DNA of 64,000 nt from Rhodospirillales bacterium (GTDB taxonomy: Bacteria; Pseudomonadota; Alphaproteobacteria; ATCC43930; CGMCC-115725). The stretch spans positions 40,752 through 104,751 of the forward strand of contig JAQGIC010000116.1 in the NCBI GenBank assembly GCA_028288725.1. Direction: 5' to 3'. The notes under the pieces are model-generated. The model did not search any database. It saw only the letters and a program-made list of their open reading frames with translations, and had not been told where the DNA came from. This document shows, piece by piece, positions 27,581 through 35,493 of the stretch. Numbering within the stretch: the first letter of the stretch is position 1; each line of letters starts with the position of its first letter. The translations under genes and the position numbers were made by a program.

Positions 27581-27694
27581 TCCATCTCCTGGCGACACGT
27601 CTGCCCTGCGACCCTAAGGACCATGACCAGCCCTCGACACGGATCGAAGACTTCCCACATGTATTGTGTAGACTTGCCGCCGGGAGTCAAAGCC

Positions 27695-28189
27695 ATGTCG
27701 ATCAGATCTCTTGTTTTCGCCGCCTTTGCCGGCGTGCTGATGCTGTCCTCGGCGGGAGCTATGGCCGACGGTGGTCATGGTGGTGGTGGGCATGGTGGTG
27801 GTGGTCATGGCGGCGGACATGACGGTGGCCACTTCGGGGGTGGCGGCGGTCATTTCGATGGCGGCCATTTCCGCGGCGGCGGCTGGGGCGGTCGCTCTTC
27901 CGTCTTCATCGGCGGTGATTTCGGCTTCTGGCCTTACGGCTATGGCTACGCCCCCGACTATTACGCCTACCCGCCGCCGGTGGTTTATGCGCCGCCGCCG
28001 GCCGCCTATTACGCGCCGCCGCCGGCGACCTATGCGCCGGCACCGGCAGCGCCGGTTGCCGCGAACCCGGCGGTGGACCAGTCCTACTGCCGCCAATATC
28101 AGGGCACGGTGATGGTCGATGGTGCTACCCAGCCGTCGAGCGGCGTTGCCTGCCGGCAGCCGGACGGCAGCTGGCGCATCGTCCAGTAG
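27695..28189 (+). CDS. Gly/His-rich secreted protein with surface-antigen-like C-terminus
   Basis: 164 residues: signal peptide (MSIRSLVFAAFAGVLMLSSAGAMA), then GGGH/GGH repeats with many His (about 25-60) that could bind metals, a Tyr/Pro-rich linker (repeats of YAPPP), and a C-terminal module YCRQYQGTVMVDG ... GVACRQPDGSWRIVQ. That module resembles the end of the RT0821/Lpp0805-type surface protein family found in alphaproteobacteria. Function is unknown; an envelope location is likely. GGGAG lies 9 bases before ATG 27695 and a strong terminator follows, so it is monocistronic. Confidence 0.75.
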   Translation: MSIRSLVFAAFAGVLMLSSAGAMADGGHGGGGHGGGGHGGGHDGGHFGGGGGHFDGGHFRGGGWGGRSSVFIGGDFGFWPYGYGYAPDYYAYPPPVVYAPPPAAYYAPPPATYAPAPAAPVAANPAVDQSYCRQYQGTVMVDGATQPSSGVACRQPDGSWRIVQ

Positions 28190-28209
28190 CTACCGGTCCC
28201 TCCCGACAG

Positions 28210-28242
28210 CGGCCCGCCCTCTCCAGCGGGCCGGTCTTTTTT
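28210..28242 (+). terminator. Rho-independent terminator
   Basis: 8-bp stem CGGCCCGC/GCGGGCCG with an 8-base loop, followed by GTCTTTTTT. It lies 20 bases after the stop of the Gly/His-rich protein gene. Confidence 0.9.
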
Positions 28243-28315
28243 GGTCCTTGGCGCCTCGCTCCATGCAAACATGGCTGACCGGTCAAGATTGGCAACCTGG
28301 CGATCGGAAAAATGC

Positions 28316-28340
28316 TTAGATTGCTTTCGATATCGAAAGC
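28316..28340 (+). promoter_or_regulatory. Extended -10 promoter overlapped by a perfect 18-bp palindrome (operator)
   Basis: TGCTTAGAT (28313-28321) reads as an extended -10 element. Immediately downstream, GCTTTCGATATCGAAAGC (28323-28340) is a perfect palindrome spanning the expected transcription start, 14 bases before the MFS start codon. A dimeric repressor bound here would block transcription of the efflux gene. No regulator gene adjoins it. Confidence 0.6.
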
Positions 28341-28354
28341 TCCACCGGGTTCCC

Positions 28355-29854
28355 ATGACCGATCTACCGCGCAATTCCGCCCCGCCGGTCTATCGCACCG
28401 CGACCGATCCCAAGCTCGGCCTGCTCATCCCGCTCGTCGTGGCCTGCGCGCTGTTCATGGAAAACCTCGATTCCACGATCATTGCGACCTCGATTCCCCA
28501 GATCGCGCAGAGTCTGGGCGAAAGCCCGCTGCATCTCAACCTGGCGGTGACCAGCTATCTGTTGAGCCTCGCCGTCTTCATTCCGATCAGCGGCTGGGTC
28601 GCCGACCGGTTCGGCGCGCGCAACGTGTTCTGCAGCGCCATCGTGATGTTCACCGTCGGCTCGGCGCTGTGCGGCCTGTCGACCAGCCTCGCCATGCTGA
28701 TCGCGACCCGGATCCTGCAAGGGCTGGGCGGCGCCATGATGACGCCGGTCGGGCGTCTGATTCTGCTGCGCTCCTTTCCCAAGGAAGCGCTGGTTCAGGC
28801 GATGACCTACGTGACCATCCCCGCGCTCATCGGCCCGACCATGGGGCCGCTGGTCGGCGGATTTCTGACCACTTATGTCTCGTGGCGCTGGATCTTCTAC
28901 ATCAACATCCCGATCGGCCTGGTCGGCATCACGCTGGCCCTGCGCTACATCGACGATACGAAGATGCCGGCGCCGCCGCGTTTCGACTTCACCGGCTTTG
29001 CGATCTGCGGCGTGGCGCTGGCATCGATGGAACTGGTGCTGGAAAGCGCCGGGCGGCAGATGGTGCCGCTGTGGGGCGAGGTGGCGCTCGGCACACTCGC
29101 GATCGGCGGCATGGTGCTCTATCGCCGGCACGCGCACCGCACGCCCAACCCGGCCGTCGATCTCAAGATTTTCCGGTTCCGCAGTTTCAGCCTGTCGGTG
29201 CTGGCGGGCGGCGTCTGCCGGATGGGTCTCAGCGCCGTGCCGTTCCTGCTGCCGCTGCAATTGCAGCTGGGCTTCGGCATGACCGCGATGCAATCCGGCG
29301 CCATCACCTTCGTCAGCAGCCTGGGCGCCATCCTGATGAAATCGGCTTCGCCGCCGATCCTCCGGCGCTTCGGCTTCCGCAACCTGCTGATCGGCAACGG
29401 GCTGCTGGTCGGCGTGCTGATCACCGGCATGGCCGCCTTCACCGCGGCGACGCCCCATGTGCTGCTCTATGCCTATCTGCTGCTGTTCGGCTTCATGCGC
29501 TCGGTCCAGTTCACCTGTCTCAATACGCTGGGTTATGCGGACATTCCGCCGGACATGATGAGCCGCGGCACCAGCGTCTCGAGCGTCGGGCAGCAATTGT
29601 CGATGAGCTTCGGCGTGGCGATCGGGGCAACCTTGCTAGGGCTGCTGCTCGGCGACGGCGGGACCGTGACCGCGTCGGAATTCCGCACGGTCTATCCGCT
29701 GGTGGCCATTCTGCCGACGGTCGGGTCGCTGTTCTTCTTCCGGCTGCTGCCGACGGACGGCATGCAGGTCAGCGGCTATCGCCCGCGGGCGGAAAGCCAG
29801 GCGAAACTGGCCAGCGCGAAACCGGCCGCCTCGAGCAACGCGCCGGCACCGTAG
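28355..29854 (+). CDS. MFS transporter, DHA2 (14-helix, EmrB-like) family
   Basis: Proton-driven multidrug exporter-type protein of 499 residues. Motifs: FMENLDSTIIATSIPQIA (motif D1), SGWVADRFGARNVF (motif A in loop 2-3), RILQGLGGAMMTPVGRL (motif B) and IGPTMGPLVGG (motif C of antiporters). About 14 hydrophobic segments. No EmrA-type partner adjoins. ATG 28355 was chosen from the DHA2 N-terminus; the Shine-Dalgarno is weak. The end overlaps the convergent MFS gene by 79 bases. Expression is probably repressor-controlled through the adjacent palindrome. Confidence 0.88.
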   Translation: MTDLPRNSAPPVYRTATDPKLGLLIPLVVACALFMENLDSTIIATSIPQIAQSLGESPLHLNLAVTSYLLSLAVFIPISGWVADRFGARNVFCSAIVMFTVGSALCGLSTSLAMLIATRILQGLGGAMMTPVGRLILLRSFPKEALVQAMTYVTIPALIGPTMGPLVGGFLTTYVSWRWIFYINIPIGLVGITLALRYIDDTKMPAPPRFDFTGFAICGVALASMELVLESAGRQMVPLWGEVALGTLAIGGMVLYRRHAHRTPNPAVDLKIFRFRSFSLSVLAGGVCRMGLSAVPFLLPLQLQLGFGMTAMQSGAITFVSSLGAILMKSASPPILRRFGFRNLLIGNGLLVGVLITGMAAFTAATPHVLLYAYLLLFGFMRSVQFTCLNTLGYADIPPDMMSRGTSVSSVGQQLSMSFGVAIGATLLGLLLGDGGTVTASEFRTVYPLVAILPTVGSLFFFRLLPTDGMQVSGYRPRAESQAKLASAKPAASSNAPAP

Positions 29855-30966
29855 ATCGGCGTATAGGACTGCACCGCCGCGAACGCGCTGCTCATGCCGA
29901 GCCCGCCCGCCGCCTGGGCGGCACTGAAGCTGAGCGTCGCCAGGCCCCAGGCCTTGCCATGCGCCTGCCGATCGACCAGCTCGTGCAGCCGGGCCGAGAT
30001 GAGCGTCGCCAGGCCCGGCGACAAGGCACCGACCAGAAAGGCCGATAGCGTCAGCGCCAGCGGGCTGTCGGTGACGATCGCCAGCGTGATCGCCAGCCCC
30101 TTGATCAGAAAGGCGAGTACCAGGGTCGGGGCGAGTCCCAGCCGGTCGGCCAGCGCGCCGACCGCGACCGGTCCCAGCATGGCGCCCAGACCGAAACCGA
30201 GCCAGCTCAGACTGCCCCAGACCGGTCCGAGGCCGAGCGCGCGGGCGACATAATCGACCCAGAAGATCGTGTGCGGCACGAAGCCGGCGCCGTCGCAGCC
30301 ATAGGCGATGAGGATCAGCAAGATCGCCGGGCCGAACCGGTGCGGAGCGGCGAGGGGCGCCGGATCGGCCAAGGCAAGCATTCCATCGGCAACCGGCCCA
30401 TCGTGCCAGGCGCGCCAGGATGCCGCCGTCGCGATCAGCGACAGACCGGCCAGCGCGAACCAGACGAAGCGGACGCCGTGATCGGCGAGCGGCGCGATCA
30501 CGGCGCTGGCCAGCACCACGCCCAGGCCGGCGCCGGTCATGATGATGCCCGCCGTACGGCCCCGTACGCTGGCGGCGACGCGGTTCAGGATCAGCGAGGC
30601 GCCCAGGATCATCAGCACCGCCCCGGTCACGCCGGGGATCAGGCGCCAGAACGCGAGCCAGATAAATCCCAGCGGCGCGGCGCAGGCGAGGAAGCTCAGC
30701 AGCGTCAGGACCAGGGCAATGCGCACCGCGCGTCCCGGCCCGAGCGACAGGCCGATACGATGGGCGAAGGCGGCACCCAGGAAATAGCCCGCGAGATTGG
30801 CGGCGCCGGCATAGTTGGCGGCGACGGGATCGATCCCGTCCTGGACCAGGAACGGCACGAGCGGCGTATAGGCGAACCGGCCGAGCCCGACGCCGACGAA
30901 GACGGCGGCGAAACCGGGCAGAGCCGCCGTGAGCCAGGAAGACGGCCGCTGGGAGATGGGATGGAT
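29776..30966 (-). CDS. YbfB/YjiJ-type MFS transporter with apparent ATC start
   Basis: 12-helix transporter of about 396 residues. The family hallmark at the end of helix 1 (VFVGVGLGRFAYTPLVP) is clear, but the first canonical in-frame start (GTG 30858) lies inside it. The frame stays open upstream to a TAG at 30985-30987 without any ATG, GTG or TTG. The best candidate is ATC at 30966-30964, eight bases after a GGAG, giving a normal-length protein. Either a rare ATC start is used, or the start was mutated or misread. It is divergent from eutBC, so it may import ethanolamine or a related amine; that is inference. It overlaps the convergent DHA2 gene by 79 bases. Confidence 0.7.
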   Translation of the reverse strand: MHPISQRPSSWLTAALPGFAAVFVGVGLGRFAYTPLVPFLVQDGIDPVAANYAGAANLAGYFLGAAFAHRIGLSLGPGRAVRIALVLTLLSFLACAAPLGFIWLAFWRLIPGVTGAVLMILGASLILNRVAASVRGRTAGIIMTGAGLGVVLASAVIAPLADHGVRFVWFALAGLSLIATAASWRAWHDGPVADGMLALADPAPLAAPHRFGPAILLILIAYGCDGAGFVPHTIFWVDYVARALGLGPVWGSLSWLGFGLGAMLGPVAVGALADRLGLAPTLVLAFLIKGLAITLAIVTDSPLALTLSAFLVGALSPGLATLISARLHELVDRQAHGKAWGLATLSFSAAQAAGGLGMSSAFAAVQSYTPIYGAGALLEAAGFALASFAWLSARGR

Positions 30967-31097
30967 CTGGAATGCTCCGACTGTCTACCCTAGTACCTCG
31001 ACGCGGGCAGACCGGAAAGTCAACGCGCATTGCCGTGAGCGCGGTTTCGCGGCACGCTTCGCCAAGGACGCGCAAGCTTAACCCGAGGGGATGGCGT

Positions 31098-32474
31098 TTG
31101 GGCTATCATGCGACGGTCGCCGGGACCGTCTATCGCTTCGACGATCTGAAGATGCTGCTGGCCCGGGCGACGCCGTTCCGGTCGGGCGACGCGCTGGCCG
31201 GCGTTGCGGCATCCAGCGCCGCCGAGCGGGTCGCGGCCCAGATGGCGCTGGCCGATCTGCCGCTCCGGCAGTTCCTCGACGAGGCGGTCGTGCCTTATGA
31301 GGCCGACGCGGTCACGCGGCTGATCCTCGACAGCCACGACGCGGCGGCCTTCGCCCCGGTCGCGGGCCTGACCGTCGGCGGCTTTCGCGACTGGCTGCTG
31401 CGGGACGCGACCGACGGCGCGGTCCTGGCCGCCCTGGCGCCCGGCCTGCTGCCCGAGATGGCGGCGGCGGTGTCCAAGATCATGCGCGCGCAGGATCTGA
31501 TCCTGATCGCTGCCAAGATCGAGGTGGTGACCCGCTTTCGCAACACGATCGGCCTCAGGGGCCGGTTCTCGACGCGGCTGCAGCCCAACCATCCGACCGA
31601 CGATCCGGCCGGGATCGCGGCATCCCTGCTGGACGGTCTGGCGAACGGGGCGGGCGACGCGGTCATCGGCATCAATCCGGTGTCCGACACGCTCGACCGG
31701 GTCGGCCAGATCCTGCGGCTGGTGGACGATGTCCGGCAGCGCTATGCGATCCCGACGCAATCCTGCGTGCTGGCCCATGTCACGACCCAGATGGCCGCGC
31801 TCGAAGCGGGCGCACCGCTCGACCTGATGTTTCAGTCGATCGCAGGGACCGAGGCCGCCAACAGCGCGTTCGGCATCGATCTGGCCTTGCTCGCCGAGGC
31901 GCGCGCCGCGGCCCTGTCGCTCGGGCGCGGTACGGTCGGCGACAATGTGATGTATTTCGAGACCGGCCAGGGCTCGGCGCTCTCGTCCGGCACCCATCAC
32001 GGCTGCGATCAGCAGACGATCGAGGCCCGCGCCTATGGCGTCGCCCGGGCGTTCAAGCCGCTGCTGGTCAATTCGGTCGTGGGCTTCATCGGCCCGGAAT
32101 ATCTCTATGACGGCAAGCAGATCATCCGGGCGGGGCTCGAGGATCATTTCTGCGCCAAGCTGCTGGGCCTGCCGATGGGCTGCGACGTCTGCTACACCAA
32201 CCATGCCGAGGCCGATCAGGACGACATGGACATGCTCCTGACCCTGCTGGTCAATGCCGGCTGCACTTTCGTCATGGGCGTGCCGGGCGCCGACGATGTG
32301 ATGCTGAACTATCAAAGCACCTCGTTCCACGACGCGCTCTATATCCGGGCGCTCACCGGCAAGCCGCCGGCGCCGGAATTCGAGGATTGGCTGATCCGCA
32401 TGGGCGTGTTCGATCGGGCCGACCGGCGCGCGACCGCGCTCTTGCCGCCCGGCCTGGCCTTGCTCGCGCAATGA
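31098..32474 (+). CDS. eutB: Ethanolamine ammonia-lyase large subunit
   Basis: Adenosylcobalamin-dependent enzyme subunit splitting ethanolamine to acetaldehyde and ammonia. The 458-residue product begins with the family N-terminus (YHATVAGTVYRFDDLKMLLARATPFRSGDALAGVAA) and has RFRNTIGLRGRFSTRLQPNHPTDD, FQSIAGTEAANSAFG, MYFETGQGSALSSGTHHG and GLPMGCDVCYTNHAEADQDD. Start: TTG 31098, seven bases after GAGGGG; the upstream extension to 30972 is not family-like. It is coupled to eutC. The reactivase EutA and microcompartment genes are not present, so this is the simple cytosolic version. Confidence 0.95.
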   Translation: MGYHATVAGTVYRFDDLKMLLARATPFRSGDALAGVAASSAAERVAAQMALADLPLRQFLDEAVVPYEADAVTRLILDSHDAAAFAPVAGLTVGGFRDWLLRDATDGAVLAALAPGLLPEMAAAVSKIMRAQDLILIAAKIEVVTRFRNTIGLRGRFSTRLQPNHPTDDPAGIAASLLDGLANGAGDAVIGINPVSDTLDRVGQILRLVDDVRQRYAIPTQSCVLAHVTTQMAALEAGAPLDLMFQSIAGTEAANSAFGIDLALLAEARAAALSLGRGTVGDNVMYFETGQGSALSSGTHHGCDQQTIEARAYGVARAFKPLLVNSVVGFIGPEYLYDGKQIIRAGLEDHFCAKLLGLPMGCDVCYTNHAEADQDDMDMLLTLLVNAGCTFVMGVPGADDVMLNYQSTSFHDALYIRALTGKPPAPEFEDWLIRMGVFDRADRRATALLPPGLALLAQ

Positions 32475-33235
32475 CGACACCGACCCGCGATCCGACCGTC
32501 GATCCCTGGGCCAAACTGCGCCGGGCGACGCCCGCGCGCATCGGCCTCGGCCATGCCGGCCCGGGGCAGCCGACCGGCGCGCTGTTGGCATTTCAGGCAG
32601 CCCATGCCGCCGCCCGCGACGCGGTGCTGACCCGGCCCGATTTCGAGGGGCTGACGCAGCGGCTGGCCGCACTGGGGCCGGTCCGGCGCATCGCGAGCCA
32701 GGCGGCCGATCGGGCGACCTATCTGAAGCGGCCGGATCTGGGCCGGTGTCTATCCGATGCGTCGGCGGCCGATTTGGCGGGCGAGGCGACGGGCGCCGAT
32801 CTGTTGATCCTGGTCGGCGACGGTCTGTCGGGCGCCGCGATCGAACGCCAGGCCTTGCCCGTCCTGACCGCCCTTATCCCGCGCCTGCCCGGCTGGCGCC
32901 TGGCGCCGCTGCTCCTGGCCGAGGGCGCGCGCGTGGCCTTGGGCGACGCCGCGGCGGCGATCCTGGATCCGACGCTCGTGCTGATGCTGATTGGCGAGCG
33001 GCCGGGGTTGAGTTCGCCCGACTCGCTCGGGGCCTATCTGACCTGGCGGCCGCGCCCCGGCACGGTCGATGCGGCGCGTAACTGCATCTCGAATATCCAT
33101 GGCGCCGGCCTCACGCCCGAGGCGGCCGCCCAGCGCCTCGCCTGGCTGCTGAGCGAGGCGCGGGTGCGGAAGCTGACGGGCGTCGGGTTGAAGGACGGCG
33201 CGCCCTTGCTTACTGCGCCGGATGGCTCGCCATGA
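32471..33235 (+). CDS. eutC: Ethanolamine ammonia-lyase small subunit
   Basis: Small subunit that helps form the cobalamin pocket, 254 residues. It starts in an ATGA overlap with eutB. Family stretches: DPWAKLRRATPARIGLGHAG, LLAFQAAHAAARDAV, LLILVGDGLSGAAIERQA (GDGLS is the recognisable motif), VLMLIGERPGLSSPDSLGAYLTW and RNCISNIHGAGL. The end overlaps the convergent HD-domain gene by 26 bases. Confidence 0.95.
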   Translation: MTTPTRDPTVDPWAKLRRATPARIGLGHAGPGQPTGALLAFQAAHAAARDAVLTRPDFEGLTQRLAALGPVRRIASQAADRATYLKRPDLGRCLSDASAADLAGEATGADLLILVGDGLSGAAIERQALPVLTALIPRLPGWRLAPLLLAEGARVALGDAAAAILDPTLVLMLIGERPGLSSPDSLGAYLTWRPRPGTVDAARNCISNIHGAGLTPEAAAQRLAWLLSEARVRKLTGVGLKDGAPLLTAPDGSP

Positions 33236-33767
33236 CTTGCGTGATCAGATCGCGATAGGCCTCGACCGGTTTCGTCTCCAACCCGACGATCTTGGCCTGA
33301 TCGTCCCAGCGGCGCAGACGCACCGCGTCCTGGGCCTGGGGCAGGCTCGCGAAGGCTTCCGCCTCGTCCGGGCTGAAGATGCCGCCCTGCAGGTCCAGGC
33401 TCCGTTTCGAGGCGGGCGACAGAGCCTGCCAATAGGCCTTGTCGATGGCGCAGAGATAGCGCTTGGCCGGGACATGCAGCCGCACCGGCTCGACCACGGC
33501 GGGTCCGAAATGCTTGGCCAGATAGGTCGCCCCGATCGCCTCGTGCCGGGCATCGATGCCGCGCTCGGCGATATCCTCGCCGCCGGTATGGATCAGATGG
33601 CCGACGTCGTGCAGCAATGCTGCGACGATCAGGGCCGGGCTGGCGTGTTCGGCTTCGGCGAGAGCGGCGCTCTGCAGCGCATGCTCGGCTTGGGTGACGT
33701 TCTCACCGAAATAGCCTTCGCCGCCGTGGCGGGCGAACAGGGTGATCAGAACATCGACTTCAGACAT
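33210..33767 (-). CDS. PhnZ-like HD-domain mixed-valent diiron oxygenase
   Basis: 185-residue HD-domain protein. It matches the PhnZ group, which cleaves C-P bonds oxidatively, rather than ordinary HD phosphohydrolases. The substrate-sensing pair Y19-x2-E22 (GYFGENVTQ), metal ligands H29, H53-D54 and H75, and a later His (H98) are spaced as I recall for PhnZ (Tyr24, Glu27, His34, His58-Asp59, His80). Start ATG 33767 has CGGAG about 8 bases upstream; the longer form from 33845 adds an unrelated leader. No phnY partner dioxygenase adjoins. It is convergent with eutBC, so the substrate may be an aminoethyl compound; that link is inference. Confidence 0.8.
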   Translation of the reverse strand: MSEVDVLITLFARHGGEGYFGENVTQAEHALQSAALAEAEHASPALIVAALLHDVGHLIHTGGEDIAERGIDARHEAIGATYLAKHFGPAVVEPVRLHVPAKRYLCAIDKAYWQALSPASKRSLDLQGGIFSPDEAEAFASLPQAQDAVRLRRWDDQAKIVGLETKPVEAYRDLITQVMASHPAQ

Positions 33768-33906
33768 GGAAACGGCTCCGGACTTGCGGCGTTGATCGTT
33801 GATATAGCCGGGTGCGATGACGGTTTTTCTGCCCGTCGGCCACACTACCGCGCACCGGGTTCATGAGATAGTCTCCGCCTCCGACCGACCCCAGGGAAGT
33901 TTGCCC

Positions 33907-35493
33907 GTGACCCAGAAGCCCTCGCCTGCGATCCGCCCCGTCGTCCTGTGCATTCTCGACGGCTGGGGCTACCTGCCGAACGGCAAGTCGAATTCGATCC
34001 GGCTGGCTCATACGCCCAACTGGAACCGGCTGACCGACCATGCGCCGCACGGCACGATCGAGGCGAGCGAACATAATGTCGGCCTGCCGGACGGCCAGAT
34101 GGGCAATTCCGAGGTCGGTCACATGAACCTGGGCGCCGGCCGGGTGGTGATGCAGGAGCTGCCGCGCATCGATGCGGCGATCCAGGACGGTTCGCTCGCC
34201 AAGGAACCGGCGATCGGCAGGTTCATCGCGACCCTGAAGGAAACCGGCGGCACGGCGCATCTCATGGGCCTGATGTCGCCCGGCGGCGTGCATGCCCATC
34301 AGCGCCATATCGCGGCGCTGGCCCGCATTCTGGCCGAGGCCGGCCTCAAGGTCGCGGTCCATGCCTTCCTCGACGGGCGCGACACGCCGCCCAAAAGCGC
34401 CGGCGAATATCTGGCGACGTTCGCCAGGGATGTCGCAGGCGAGCAGGGCATCCAGGTCGCGACCGTGGTCGGCCGCTTCTATGCCATGGACCGCGACAAT
34501 CGCTGGGACCGGGTCGAGACGGCCTATCGCGCGCTGGTCCAGGCCAAGGGCGGCAAATCCGATGACGCGGTGAAGGCGGTCGAGGCTTCGCACAAGGAAG
34601 ACGTGACGGACGAGTTCGTGCGGCCGGTCGTGATCGGCGACTATGCCGGCATGAAGGACGGCGACGGCATCTTCATGGCGAATTATCGCTCCGACCGGGC
34701 GCGCGAGATCCTGTCGGCCCTGCTCGATCCGAAATTCGACAAGTTCGAGCGCGGCACGCCGATCAAGTTCGCGGCCGCCCTGGGCATGGTCGATTATTCG
34801 ACCGAGCTCACCAAGCTGCTGGAGACGGTATTCCCGCCGGACGGGTTGGAGAATACCTTCGGCGAGATCGTGTCCCGGGCCGGCTGGAAGCAGCTGCGCA
34901 TCGCCGAGACCGAGAAATACGCCCATGTCACCTTCTTCTTCAACGGCGGGCGCGAAGAGCTGTTCGACGGCGAGGAGCGCATTCTGGTGCCGTCGCCCAA
35001 GGTCGCGACCTATGACCTGAAGCCCGAGATGTCGGCGTTCGAAGTGACGGACAAGCTGGTCGACGCGATCCATGGCGGCACGTTCGACGTGGTCGTGGTG
35101 AATTACGCCAACGCCGACATGGTCGGGCATTCCGGCAATATCGAGGCGGCGAAAAAGGCGGTCGAGGCGGTCGATACCTGCCTCGGACGCCTGGCCGAGG
35201 CGGTAACGCAAGCCAAGGGTACTCTGCTGATCACGGCCGACCATGGCAATGTCGAGCAGATGACCGATCCCGTGACCGGCCAGCCGCACACGGCGCACAC
35301 CACCAACCCCGTGCCGCTGGTGCTGATCAACGGACCCGACTGGGTCAAGGCGATCGCGCCCCATCACGGCAAGCTGGCCGATATCGCGCCCACGCTGCTG
35401 GCGCTGCTGGGGCTGCCCAAGCCGAAGGAAATGACGGGTGCCTCCCTGCTCGTGCCGCCCGTGGCGCCGGCCGGCACTATTGCCCGGGCCTAA
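33907..35493 (+). CDS. gpmI: 2,3-bisphosphoglycerate-independent phosphoglycerate mutase
   Basis: Glycolytic/gluconeogenic enzyme interconverting 3- and 2-phosphoglycerate with two Mn ions. The 528-residue product has the opening VVLCILDGWGY with the metal Asp, catalytic Ser in GQMGNSEVGHMNLGAGRVV, FLDGRDTPPKS, FMANYRSDRAREI and LITADHGNVEQM. GTG 33907 was chosen at about 9 bases from AGGGAAG; TTG 33901 is an alternative. First gene of a five-gene operon ending with rppH; its end overlaps envC. Confidence 0.95.
   Translation: MTQKPSPAIRPVVLCILDGWGYLPNGKSNSIRLAHTPNWNRLTDHAPHGTIEASEHNVGLPDGQMGNSEVGHMNLGAGRVVMQELPRIDAAIQDGSLAKEPAIGRFIATLKETGGTAHLMGLMSPGGVHAHQRHIAALARILAEAGLKVAVHAFLDGRDTPPKSAGEYLATFARDVAGEQGIQVATVVGRFYAMDRDNRWDRVETAYRALVQAKGGKSDDAVKAVEASHKEDVTDEFVRPVVIGDYAGMKDGDGIFMANYRSDRAREILSALLDPKFDKFERGTPIKFAAALGMVDYSTELTKLLETVFPPDGLENTFGEIVSRAGWKQLRIAETEKYAHVTFFFNGGREELFDGEERILVPSPKVATYDLKPEMSAFEVTDKLVDAIHGGTFDVVVVNYANADMVGHSGNIEAAKKAVEAVDTCLGRLAEAVTQAKGTLLITADHGNVEQMTDPVTGQPHTAHTTNPVPLVLINGPDWVKAIAPHHGKLADIAPTLLALLGLPKPKEMTGASLLVPPVAPAGTIARA

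Noticed and set aside
27766..27850. Short tandem GGTGGTCAT-type repeats resembling an array
   Set aside because: They are in-frame Gly/His codons of a secreted protein; there are no spacers, so not CRISPR.
29636..31075. 479-codon minus-strand frame that reaches further upstream than the YbfB frame
   Set aside because: Arg/Ala-rich translation without helices; the transporter family motifs are all in the neighbouring frame. A frameshift linking the two was considered, but the upstream part is not family-like.
30985..31097. Possible cobalamin riboswitch ahead of the B12-dependent eutBC
   Set aside because: The gap is too short and no conserved B12-box-like segment was recognised; only a small CGCG-GTTT-CGCG hairpin is visible.
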